Assembly: GCA_008360975.2 (NCBI GenBank)
Contig: CM039193.1
Span: 10,468,501-10,532,500 of the forward strand
Reading direction: 5' to 3'
Source of the DNA: Lichenostomus cassidix
Taxonomy: Eukaryota > Chordata > Aves > Passeriformes > Meliphagidae
Length of the DNA: 64,000 bases
A model generated the notes under the pieces. It searched no databases. It saw only the letters and a list, made by a program, of their open reading frames with translations, and was not told the DNA's origin. Shown here one piece after another: positions 12,640-23,532 of this stretch; position 1 is the stretch's first letter; every line of letters begins with the position of its first letter. The position numbers were made by a program, and so were the translations under genes.

Positions 12640-13140
12640 AGAGATCCATTAAAGACGCCTGTCTGCAAATGGTATTTAAAAGTATTGCATCATCCTAGGA
12701 GGTATTGTCATGGTCTTTGGCTATGATTCGACTGCAGGTCACACAGTTAGAACTACCTCCAAACCCTAAAACTCTTGACATAAAAAAAAATAATAATGTT
12801 CACCAGCATAGAACATGGACTTTTCTATCAGCTTCAACTGGAGCCCATAAATATTAATGCATCCATAATTAGCCTTTTTAAATAATGCATCCAAAATTAA
12901 ACATCAACGCAGTAATAAATCAGTCAGAGCTCTTTGTTGTAGGTTTGTTTCAGGGGGGTAGGGGATTTTTCCCCCTCCTGTGTCAGGCACATAAAATAAA
13001 ATGCCAATTCCCTCACCACCTCTTCCCGCCGGACCGCTGATTGGACCAAATCTGATGCCATTTGTATTTAAAAGTCATCTTTCTTTCATTTAGAAAAATA
13101 AAAGTCATATCTGCTTTTTGATTTGCAAAATAACGACATG
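12640..13140. promoter_or_regulatory. AT-rich candidate enhancer with duplicated POU/homeodomain-like site
   Basis: This AT-rich block lies in otherwise GC-rich intron. It contains TAATGCATCCATAATTA at 12855-12871 and the near-identical TAATGCATCCAAAATTA at 12883-12899, 28 bases apart. TAAT and ATGCAT cores suit homeodomain and POU proteins. Enhancer activity is inference. Confidence 0.35.
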
Positions 13141-14400
13141 CAGTCAGCCCGAGCCAAAGCTGAGCTAATGTTATTGAAACCACAGGACGTGAAGGGAGAC
13201 AAAGCTCATCTCAGAGTCAAGGTGAGGGAGAAAGTCAAGTTTGCAAAGTCTCTCCTCCCTCACCAGCACAGCACTCCCAGGAGCAGTGCTGCTCCCCAGG
13301 CAAAGAGCAGGAGGGTAGGAATCCCTGTGATGCAGGAACTTTGCAGGGGCTCTCCTCTGACACATCCCTCCTGGAGCTCACTGCGGGTGTGTTCCCAGCC
13401 ACCCACATCCCACCTGCTTTTCCCTGATCAAAGTGGAAACTCTGAACAGGCTTTGGAGGAACGAACTCCAGCAGAGCCCCCGAGCCAGGCTCAACATTTT
13501 GCAAAAAGACATCCAGAAGAGATCACTTGGCATTTGCTTATCTATAATTACTGATCAGCCAGAGCGCCACCATCCATGGGAGGTTTCTGGCAGAGTAATG
13601 AAATCTCTCGCATTCTTGAACTCCAAATTCTTTGCCCAAACACACCCCAGCATCAGCTCTGACGGTCCCACAGCACAGCCATCCCCCACTGCTCAAGAAC
13701 ACTGTCTGCAGCTCCTCATCAGGAGTTGTGGTTTGAGACTTTAGACACCTTGCTTAGACAGCACATCAATAATCCACACCTCCTCTATTTTATCAAACGC
13801 ATATCTCAAGCTGTCTAAAAACCCTTACAGGAGTAGATTTCACGGCAGCCTGACAAGAAAGCAAATTCACAATTACTTCCAGTTAGAAAATTCTTGGGTA
13901 AACGCCCCAGGACATGTGGCATGTTCCATCCCATGTTGCTGTAACTTTACAGCTCTCTCTCCAGCAAGCCTGGGAAGCAGGTACCGTGGCAGGAAAGTAC
14001 AGGCTTCTCCTTTTGCATCGCCAAGTCACTCCTATTAACTGTTTCCAGGAATAACAAGACGCTTGGCGTTTTCAGTCACATGGATTGATTTCTACAGTCT
14101 GCAATGCAGTAAACTCACTTTTCCTTCCAAAGTTTTGCCAAACCCAAAGCCCTGTTTTTAGGTGAGGTTCTATCCTGATGCTACATGTTCCCACACATCC
14201 AAGCCAACTGTGGGTGCTCTGGTCACCGTCCCAGTTTACAGGGGCAAAAGGAGGAGGTTTCCCACTGTAAACACCACTGTACTCAACTACCCTTTCTTCT
14301 TGCAACATCAGCACCCACAGAGATGAGAACTCTCTCTCCCAGTTTCACACCATTCCACCAATCTGCTCCTGGAGCCCTCCCACAAAGTCTAGGCCACTTA

Positions 14401-15175
<775 letters not shown>

Positions 15176-15329
15176 CGCGGCCCCTGGTGATGGGGATGAC
15201 GTCCTTGGCAGAGGGAGAGCTGCAGTAGATCTTCCCATCCTCAATGCGGCTCTCTGACTCGGTGAAGTCTTCAAAAGAGCAGTTGACTCCTGCTGAGAGG
15301 TCTGGGACATTCCAGGCCTGCAGGACCAG
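15176..15329 (-). CDS. PLXNA1: Plexin-A1 exon: segment between PSI1 and PSI2
   Basis: This 154-base exon encodes residues 585-635 plus one base of a Gly codon. Key blocks are [20 protein letters not shown], then [20 protein letters not shown]. The fold is the IPT/TIG-like beta-sandwich between the first two PSI domains; NCS is a likely glycosylation site and the two cysteines probably pair. The acceptor is TTCCCCAG|CTG and the donor CGCG|GTGAGC. The residual G plus GG from the next exon gives the Gly of RGRGDKR. Confidence 0.95.
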
Positions 15330-17438
15330 CTGGGGAAGAGAGGCAAGAGCATCAACACAGAAAACTAGGAAAATAGCCTCCTTTGTATCTGCTATGTATA
15401 AGTCCAGCCAACAGAAAAGACCAGGGTTGCAATTCCTCCTCTGCTGCCCACACATGCTAGGCAGACCTGCTCTGGGCTTTGGCAAGGGAGGCTCATTCAT
15501 GTACCTCCCTGCTCAAGCAAGGAGCATGGGTTTAAATGGGTTAAGAGCTGGAATGACTCACAGCCTCTGTCCTCTGCCCTCTCCACAAACCATTAAGCCT
15601 CACCTCTCTACAGAGAGCAAGAACTGCATCAGGGCTGAAGTGTGTTTCACGGAAAGGCAGAGAGGCACCCACTCTGGCAGAGGCAAGGAGGGGAAGAATC
15701 CACCTCTTCCTTCACAAAGTCATCCCCAGGGTCAGCAGTTCTCACTTTACAAAACGCTCGCCTTATTTCTAATTTGAATTTTTCACAGCTTCCAGCCATT
15801 AGTTCTTGTTATGCTTTTCCTTGATAGATTAAAAAGCCCTTTAGTCCCTGATATTTGCTCCTTGTAAAGGCACTTATACTCTGTAATCAAGTCACCTCTT
15901 AATCTTCTTTTTGATAAGCTAAGCAGATTGAGCTCTGGAAGTCTCTCACTGCAAGGCATTTTCTCCAGCCTTCAACTCATTTACATGATGTTTACGGGAG
16001 GTTTTCAGTCCCTCCCTTTGAAAGCTGCACTCCAGCCAAGTAGAGCATCCCCATGTCATCTAGCCCAGACCTCTGTGCAGCATCCTGCCATTGGTAGGGA
16101 GATAATTACCCCAGGAGTGAAAACACTGCCCAGCTCCTGGCCTCAGCTAAGGAGCATCGAGAGCCCTCAATGAAGGCTCAGCCCCAGCACCACTTTCCAG
16201 GGCACCAGGTGAACTTCCATCCATGTTTCATTTTAGACTTGAAAATACCAAAGTACAATTTCTCTGCTAAACAGCTCCACTCAAACCCAACCACTCTGAA
16301 GGAACTCTCACCATTAGCACCCTCCAGTCCCAGCATCCCAGCAGATCCCATCTGCAGCCACATCACATTCATGCCCACATTACCAAAGAACATTTACCCC
16401 TGCAGAAGTGCTTTCCAAACTGTTTTCATCCGGTGACAATTCCCCTCTGATGAGGACTTTTTGAGATCTGTCACGGAGCCAGTTCTTAATCCACTTAACA
16501 CATGCTTTATCAATATTGTAAAATGCTAATTTTTAATCAGAAGGTTGTGTTGTACCAAGTCAAATGCCTTGTAGGAGCCTAAAGACATCATATCCCCACA
16601 GTCCCTCTTCTAATTCAAGTCATAAATTCATCAAAGAGCAAAATGTGGTTTGTCAGACACAAACCCACGTTGACTGGCATAAATTATATTCCCATCCTTA
16701 AATCATTGTCAGGTGTATCCTGCACCTGTTCTCTTTATTTTTCCTCCTTCTAAATCTGAAGTAAAACTAAGCTGTCTCTGACTATTTGGTCCTTTATGCA
16801 TCTGAGAAAAAAAACGAGCACCTTTTCTGTTTCTGGGGCTTTTCTTAACATTCAGTTATTTATTACAAAGTCATATTATTATATATATCCCCAAGCCACT
16901 CCTTGGACAACTTTTCTAGGATTCCTGAGTGCCAGACATCCAGACCTGGCAGTTTATTGCTAGTATATGCTCTTTCTTATTCTCTTCATGGTGCTAATGG
17001 CCTGAAAAATACTTCAGGGAAGTCCATCATCCTTTCTGTCTGCACAGAGAGAGAGCAGAGAGTTGTGCATCAAAGCCTCATCCCAAAATATCTACTGCAG
17101 GCCAGAGTCAGAGACAGGCTATTGAACTAGAGCTAAATCGCTGGCCTATGAATGGTACTTCTGATGCTTGTGCTGTCATTATGGAGAAATATTTATTGCT
17201 CAGTTGTGTCTTTTCTGAATAATCATCAATTAGTTTATTATCTCCATCAATACAGAGCCAATGGCCTGCCCTCATCAATGCCCTGCACCTTGCCCTGCTT
17301 TATCTCAGACCTCTCTTCCCCTTTCCCCCTATTTGTCATATACTCATCAGTTATTTTTAATTGCCACCTCCCTGGCTGCTGCCTCCATAGGGTCAGGAGG
17401 CGGCTGGGGAGCAGTGTGAGCGAGCAGAGGTGTCTTAC
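15330..17438 (-). other. Intron (2.1 kb) largely made of CR1
   Basis: About three quarters of the intron is an old CR1 LINE on the minus strand. The remaining 400 bases next to the 15329 exon show nothing recognisable. Confidence 0.7.
15740..17380 (-). mobile_element. Degraded CR1 LINE with reverse-transcriptase remnants
   Basis: Read on the minus strand, 16530-16590 translates as SYKAFDLVQHNLLIKN, the motif-A region of LINE reverse transcriptase (family form LDFSKAFDxVPHNIL). Just upstream, near 16630-16690, it reads YASQRGFVSDKP, matching the family's QxGFxxGRS block. Near 15775-15990 it reads ERLPELNLLSLSKRRLRGDL followed by TNGWKL, the C-terminal tail of CR1 ORF2. Stops and frameshifts make it inactive. 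Only the 3' half of ORF2 is visible, which fits 5' truncation. The block at 15985-16420 is less clear and may include other sequence. The left boundary is near the AAATAAGG-like end at 15740; the right boundary near 17380 is approximate. Confidence 0.8.
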
Positions 17439-17562
17439 CGGGACCTCGGACATGGTGACTGAGATGTTCTTGGGCTGCACGGTGAGCTGGACGCACTGCT
17501 GCAGGTCGGAGGCGAAGCGCTGGGGCTCGTCTGCCCGCTCACAGCGGTCCTTGCGCGAGCAG
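17439..17562 (-). CDS. PLXNA1: Plexin-A1 exon: end of first PSI domain and IPT-like linker
   Basis: This 124-base exon starts with one base completing an Ile codon, then 41 codons (residues 544-584): [20 protein letters not shown], then QCVQLTVQP and [10 protein letters not shown]. The first half completes the PSI domain; VQLTVQP begins the immunoglobulin-like plexin segment between PSI1 and PSI2. NIS is a possible N-glycosylation site. The acceptor is CTGCAG|CTGC and the donor CCG|GTAAGA. A 453-base intron separates it from the previous exon. A degraded CR1 LINE begins about 60 bases past its donor. Confidence 0.95.
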
Positions 17563-18015
17563 CTGCAGGGTGTGAAAGCAGCACGGTGAGCAGGAGAATC
17601 CCCCGGGGTCCTGCATGGCTTTGGGCTAGCAGCACGGCAAACAGACCCTTTGGCATGGAAATGGTGCCCAGGGAGGAACTTTGGGTGGCCGAGGCTCACA
17701 CGGAGCTCTGCTTTCCCCTGAAATTTCGGGGTGTTTTATGTTCGGTTTTTCTTATTGGCACAAGAATGCTGAACCCAGGAGCCCATCGGCAGGATGAGCA
17801 GGCCCTGGCAGCAGCTTCACCGTGCATGGATGCCCCTAAGCACAGCCTGGGCATCACAGGAGGGTATGACAGACCCTTTGGACCATTCCATCCCTCAGCA
17901 TTTTGGGGCCAAAGTCCAGGAGGGATGCGCCCAAGGAGACCAGCAGTGGGGACAGACACATTTCATCAGCTGTAGGGCACTGGCATAGCTGCAGGGACAA
18001 TGCTGCTGTACTCAC
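17563..18015 (-). other. Intron (453 bp)
   Basis: The intron splits the first PSI domain. Apart from splice signals, nothing further is seen. Confidence 0.8.
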
Positions 18016-18116
18016 ATGTTGTGGAGGACACACCAGCCGCAGTGGGGGTCCCGGGAGCCCAGGCACAGCTCACAGCTCTCATACTGCTCACAGCTCTCCA
18101 CCGGCACACGCGTCAC
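18016..18116 (-). CDS. PLXNA1: Plexin-A1 exon: first PSI domain, N-terminal part
   Basis: This 101-base exon encodes residues 510-542 plus two bases of codon 543. It reads [20 protein letters not shown] then [13 protein letters not shown], the cysteine-rich start of a plexin-semaphorin-integrin (PSI) domain with the C-x5-C-x2-C and HCGWC pattern. It starts after TGCAG at 18117 and ends at the AACAT|GTGAGT donor. The trailing AT joins a C from the next exon to make Ile. It was placed from splice sites and homology because the open frame alone is short. Confidence 0.93.
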
Positions 18117-20176
18117 CTGCAGGGACAGGCACGGAGTGAAGGGGACCTGGCTGCTGTGCCCACACCTTGATGTGGCACAGACAGACCCAGCCCAGGCTCA
18201 CCCTGTGGGGAGGCAGGAGAGGGAGCAGGCTACACCTCACCATCTTCCACTCCTCCCCCAGCCCCAGGCAGTGCATTTGCAGGCAACACCTCCACCCCAG
18301 AGAGACTTTTACTCCAAACAAGCTCCATTCATTGCAGCACCTTTGCAGGATTTGGGAGTGGGCTGAGCCAGCTCAGCCCCACACCAGCTCTCAGCGCCAG
18401 CCAGGCACCCCGTGGCTGCCGCAGCCCTGCTCCGAAAGGGTGTACCAGGCCTTTATTAATTGCTCCTCCAGATTTGATTAAAATCCCCTCATTCTCCGAG
18501 CCCTTCGAGCTCTGTTACAACTGTTCATTTAATTACTTTCCACCAGCACTCTGATAACACCACGCATACTAGGGAAGAGAGTGGGTTTTATTAAGGAGAG
18601 GGGAGGAGAAGAGGGGGGACAGGGAGGGGGTGCAGGGAGGGGTTCCTGCGTGCCTGAACGAGGAATTGGCAGCACTGAGCAGCTGCCCATGCCTGCTGTA
18701 CTTGTGCCTCAGTTCCCCCACTGCTCCCGTGGGGCTGGACTTACTCATTAATTAAAATCTGCGAACCTCTCTAGTGAAGGCTAAACCCAGGGTGTTCACC
18801 CTCCTCACAGCCCAGCAGGTGAGGAGGTCACAGGTTCAGCATGATGGCTATAGGGCTGGGATAGGCTGGCCAACCAGTCCCCCTCAGGGTGCACACTGGT
18901 GAGGACGCCTGTAATGTTCCCATTTGTTTGTCCCTGACGTTGCTTCAGGCAGGTGCTGGCAGAGGGGACCCTCCAGGCAGACCCTGCACAGCCAAGTGTC
19001 AGGTCCCAGCAACTGTGATTGTCCCTGGAGGAGATTCCCAGCCCAGGTCAATGCAACTGCCCCCGGGGCATCCACTGCTCCAACATCTCTTCTGCAGAGG
19101 GGAGGCTTAGCTGAGGAAGCTCTAGGACAGAAACACAGCCAGGGATGGAAACACAGCCCAGGAGAGCTGTATGGATGAGCCCAAATGCAGTTTCTGCCCC
19201 ACCTGGAAAGCCACATGTTTCCTGCAGCAGAGCAGAAACCAGAAACATCCACTGGGAGGAGGGGGAAAAGGGCTCTGCTGTCCCCACAGGACTGTCTAGA
19301 CAAACCCACAGCCCTGCTCCAGCGTCCTTCCCCCTCCCAAGCCCTCGGGCTGGTGGCCAGGAGACTGTTAGGCTCCCAGCTCTGCTTGCAGTCCCACTCA
19401 CACGCACACACCTCTGGCTGGGCAGAGCAGCAGAGGTGCTGTGAGACACAGGCACACCACATCCCAGCACGGCCACCCTGTGTCACCCACCAGGCATGGC
19501 ATGCTGACAGCAGATCCAGAAAGTGTCACCACTGTGACATGAACACACTTCACTCTCTCCAGTTCAGCCCACGGATGGATGAACTCACACCAACAGCCCT
19601 CCCACAGCTCATGGATCAAGCAAATGCTCACAAAGACAACCACAACTTCCTATCGTGAGCCCAGATCATGCTGCCAGGATGGCAGCACCAGATCCAGTTT
19701 GGGTCTGTACCTCCAGTTAGCTCAGTGCAAGCAGAGGCAGGAACCAAGGGGTGCACCAGCTGTATGTCCCCTCTGCCCTGTTATGCAAAAGCAACTGCTC
19801 CAGAGGACAAAAAGTTGTTTAGAGCAAGGAACTCCTGCTGACCTGCAAAACCCTTGCTCAGGAGGAGACAGCCAAAACAGGGAGGAGGTTTATGGCCAGC
19901 CACTCACAGCAAGGAAGGGTCAGGAAGCCCTTGGTCCCCAGGGACCACGGGAATTTCAAGCAGCTGCTGCTAACAATTAAAGCCTTGGGACAGTGTTTCT
20001 GCAGAGGAGCAGGGAGGAGCTGCCCCACGGTCCCTGGGCAGCTCCAATCCAAGGAAGCAAAGGGCAGACCCCGCCAGGGAGCTGCCCAAAAGGCTTCCCA
20101 GCACACGAGATGCTGGCCAGGGCAGCAGTGTGGGCTGCCAAGTCAGGAGAGCAGAGGGGCTGACCTCTCCCCTTAC
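18117..20176 (-). other. Intron (2.1 kb)
   Basis: The intron is mostly unremarkable. It has an AT-rich block at 18470-18560 (TTGATTAAAA, TTTAATTAC) and a G-rich purine tract at 18596-18640 on the plus strand. Confidence 0.7.
18470..18560. promoter_or_regulatory. Candidate conserved intronic element
   Basis: TTTGATTAAAATC and TTTAATTACTTT flank a mixed-composition core. Homeodomain-type cores are seen; function is inferred. Confidence 0.25.
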
Positions 20177-20317
20177 CTGTTTCTCAGTCATGGCATAGAT
20201 GTGCTGACGGTCGGGGCTCAGCACCAGGTCTCGCAGGATGGAGCTGCCTTCATGGGCCACAACATTCTCGTATTGCAGAGCTTGATGCTTCCTCTCGGCT
20301 GGCAAGTCCACCAGGAT
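20177..20317 (-). CDS. PLXNA1: Plexin-A1 exon: end of sema domain
   Basis: This 141-base, 47-codon exon, phase 0 at both ends, encodes residues 463-509 and closes the sema propeller. Diagnostic blocks are [30 protein letters not shown] and IYAMTEKQ. It follows a 27-kb intron. The acceptor reads CCCACAG|ATC and the donor CAG|GTAAGG. Mammalian plexin-A1 has NPGGRPAL where this protein has PAERKHQAL, so the loop is variable while the flanking strands are nearly identical. Confidence 0.95.
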
Positions 20318-21205
20318 CTGTGGGAAGAGCAAGGGGGGATGAGCACAATCCCTCACACACCTCAGCCCCTACACATGCTGTGGGATACACAGTGTGCCCC
20401 ATTAGGGACACCATGCTCCATCCCACACCAACGTGGTCACTCCACAGCCCCTGCAGCAAGGCAAAGTATCAGCAGCTCTGCAAGCATCCCAACCCTTTCC
20501 ACAAGGCCAAACTGCAATGCCTCCTTCACCCTACTACATTTGTCTGGTGCATTTGCACCACATTCATGCTGACGGCATTCATTTCTCTCCAGAGAAGGAG
20601 GACACATCCCTGGTTCTCACACTGCACCCCACTCCATGCTGCTGCTCAGCCCCAAAGCCCCTCCAACTCGTAGCATGGATCAGATGAGCCCCCAGCTTGC
20701 AGCAAAGCATCAAACCCCATCTTGTCCCCGTGGTGCCAAGAGCAGCTCGCACATCGCAGCGCTCTGAGCCCTGCCAGGCAGGACGCTGCGGCGCACACAG
20801 GCACGGCTCTGTCAGCCCATCCATCAGAGGAAACACTTGGACTCGTGACCGGGGAAGTCAAGAGGGTCTCAAGGAAGTTGGAGGTCAACAGAGGTTCAGA
20901 AAGCGCCTTTGTTCCCTGAGCAGGAACATGGCAAAGGCTTTAATCTCCTTATGGCTCACAATTACGTTAAAGCTCTTCCTAAGCACAGTGGTTCCTGCCT
21001 GTCCCGGTGAGCAGCACATCAGGAGGCACTGTGGGGCTGGAGGCACACACCATACAGGGCTAAACTCAGCTCTGCCACATGGCAGAACCTGATTGACACC
21101 TCTGTGAGCCAGAGGTACTTCCTGCTCATGCCATCACTTGTGATAACCCAAGATTCGGGCTGTCCCCTGGCACACATTGCCAGAGAAATGGCTCAGGGGG
21201 TCTGG

Positions 21206-21265
21206 TGGGATGGGATGGGATGGGATGGGATGGGATGGGATGGGATGGGATGGGATGGGATGGGG
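21206..21265 (+). repeat. (TGGGA)n pentanucleotide microsatellite
   Basis: There are twelve units on the plus strand: eleven TGGGA followed by one TGGGG. G3 runs separated by two bases recur throughout, so the plus strand could form a G-quadruplex. The plus strand is the template for PLXNA1, whose transcript carries the C-rich complement. Confidence 0.97.
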
Positions 21266-21564
21266 CCACACCAGCAGTACATTCTGCAAAAATCCCAGTG
21301 GTAGGCAGTGAAGCATCGTGCCCAGTGAAATATAGCAAACTCCATCTGGGATCAGCTCCACACTGGTGGTGGCACACACAAGGACCTGGTCCAGCATCCC
21401 CATCTGCAGGACTCAGGATGCCCCCACAGCAGAGGGGCAAATCAGCTGCTGGGAAGCACCCCCCAAACACATCCCACAGCCCTGCCCCAATCATCACACC
21501 CACTCCCACAACCCAGCACAGCCATGACCACCCCTAGTGCCTCCACGGCAGCCCCAGCATCACA

Positions 21565-21810
21565 GCCATCTCGTCCTCTCCTGCAATAAATTGCCGCCGG
21601 CATTTGCACAGTTCCCAATCAGGAGGATACGGGCCAGGAAAGCAGGATCCCGGTGTGCAGCTGATTAGCATGGAAATGTATGCGGCTCACAAACAAACCG
21701 GGGCCCGTTTAATTAGAGCGGCGCCTTTGATTCACTGCCAGCCTCCTGCATGCACCAGCCCTGGATTATTTTTAGGCAGTTTTACAAAACAAATGTATTT
21801 AATTAAGAAA
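21565..21810. promoter_or_regulatory. Candidate conserved intronic element
   Basis: GCTGATTAGCATGGAAATGT, ACAAACAAACC and GTTTAATTAGAGCGGCGCC occur within 250 bases, mixing CpG-bearing and TAATTA-bearing segments. A regulatory role is inferred. Confidence 0.3.
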
Positions 21811-22424
21811 GAGACCCCTGAGCAACCAGAGAGAGATGAGTCCTGCATAGCAGTGAGCAAAGGGGCCGCCGTCTCCCCAGAGATGTGGCAACTGGGCTTG
21901 CAGGGCCAGGCTAACTCTTGGGAGCTCAGGGCACAGCCAAAAACCCCCTGTACATCCCACCACAGGACTAACCCGTGGTCCTGTTACTTACACACCTTCT
22001 CATCCTTTGCTAGAGCCTGACAAAGACCCTGCTCCCCACCAGCCGCACATTTAGTACCACTGTGTGCTGGGGAGCCCAGAGGTACCGAAAGCTTCTGCCC
22101 AGGGTATCTGCCCAGGTCCAGGACCATGTTTGTTCCTACTCCAAACATCAGAGGTCAAGCGCCAGACACCTGCAGTACAGGGCCACGTGGCACCCCTGCC
22201 CTGCAGTGTCCCTTGCTCAGGGGTACCCAGCATCACGCCCAGAGCACAACCCTGCCACCCCACACCTCCTCACAGGTTGCTCCCCTCCCAGCTCTCAGCA
22301 TCTCCCCTACAAAGCCCAGCCCAAGCCAGCTCTCTGGAGGAGGGCAATGGAGTACCCCTTCCACTCCCCAGCAAGGCACCATCTCCCCACCTTGCTGTGG
22401 CAAAGTGACAAACGCACCTTTCCA

Positions 22425-22580
22425 ATCCTTTTATGGGCCGCAGTTGCGGCACAGAATAATCAATATAGTTTTACCCTGGTTCTAAAATAGATCTATGGCT
22501 GGATGTCGCGCTGGCAGTAATTTTTAACTAGCGGGGTAATTTCCCCATTACATTATTGCACTGTGCAGTGCTGGGAAAGA
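22425..22580. promoter_or_regulatory. Candidate element with consensus CArG box
   Basis: CCTTTTATGG at 22427-22436 fits CC(A/T)6GG exactly, the SRF site. AATAATCAATATAG, GGTAATTTCCCCATTA and other AT cores follow. SRF binding is inference. Confidence 0.35.
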
Positions 22581-22937
22581 GAAAGAGATGTATTAAAAAA
22601 GCAACAGACATGAAGCACTTCCAGTTAATTTGAGGCTCCAAGAAGAACCTAAAAATACTCTTGGTAGTCAAACGGGGCTGGAACCCAGCCTGACACACAT
22701 CAGGATGATCTGGTGGGGCCATGCACACACAGGAACCCTTCTCTCCAGCACCTCTCCCCCCATTAAGGATAATCTGTAAGTGTGTTTGGGATTCAAGAAA
22801 ATGAAATTTGGAAGGCCTGGTAATCAAGTTGTTTTCTGGTTGGCCAAAATGCCAACCTCTGTGCAGGGCACAGAGGGAGATTCTGAATTAGCTCCTGGTA
22901 GGAAAACACATCCTGACACTCCTCTCCAGCATGAGGA

Positions 22938-23125
22938 GATCATAGAACCACAGAAAGGTTTGGGTGGAAGTACACTTATAGATCATCTAGTTCTAACAGC
23001 TCTGTTCCAACTCCCTGGTATAATGGTGTTCCATTATACCAGCTTGCTCAAAGCCCCTTCCATCCTGGCTTGAACACTCCTGGGGATGGAGCATCCACAG
23101 CTTCTGTGAGCAGCCTGTGTGAGCA
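22938..23125 (-). mobile_element. CR1 LINE 3'-end fragment with internal hairpin
   Basis: The plus strand carries ATCATAGAACCACAGAAAGG then TTTGGGTGGAAG, GATCATCTAGTTC, GCTTGCTCAAAGCCCC and CTTGAACACTCC, in the order of the antisense CR1 3' end. The element is about 190 bases and 5' truncated. A perfect 11-bp hairpin replaces the usual consensus at 23016-23041. Confidence 0.8.
23016..23041. repeat. Perfect 11-bp inverted repeat inside CR1 remnant
   Basis: The arm TGGTATAATGG at 23016-23026, the loop TGTT and the arm CCATTATACCA at 23031-23041 form a perfect hairpin within the CR1 fragment. Confidence 0.95.
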
Positions 23126-23510
23126 GACAGAGCCCAGACTCCTCCCTTGTCACACAGGACCCAACTGCCTACAGCACCCACTGCTGTGCAGACAGAGATG
23201 GGAAGCCAGCATCAGGGCCTTTCCAGCAGGATTATCCCAACATGAATCTACCCATCCTGGCTAGCAGGATGAGGATGGGCTGTTGGGACTACAGTAGCAT
23301 GGTGGAGCAGCACAAGGAATGCACAAGGAGTCTTCCATCTCCTACAGACACTTGAAGGGACCACTTTCCTCCCCCTCCCTGCACCCAAAGGGTAGCTGGA
23401 AGCAGGGAGAGGGGGAGAGGACACAGTTTAATCAAAGCAGACCCCCTCAGAAACACACTCCTTCCTGCCCACCCTGCTTGCCTTCCCACCCAGGGGAAAA
23501 GACATTTACC

Positions 23511-23532
23511 ATAAATAAATAAATAAATAAAC
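23511..23532 (+). repeat. (AAAT)n microsatellite
   Basis: About five ATAA units are present, with no link to a recognisable retroposon tail. Confidence 0.9.

Noticed and set aside
16160..16440. Separate gene fragment inside the CR1 region
   Set aside because: The short open frames here translate to nothing recognisable, and they lie between two parts of the same CR1 element.
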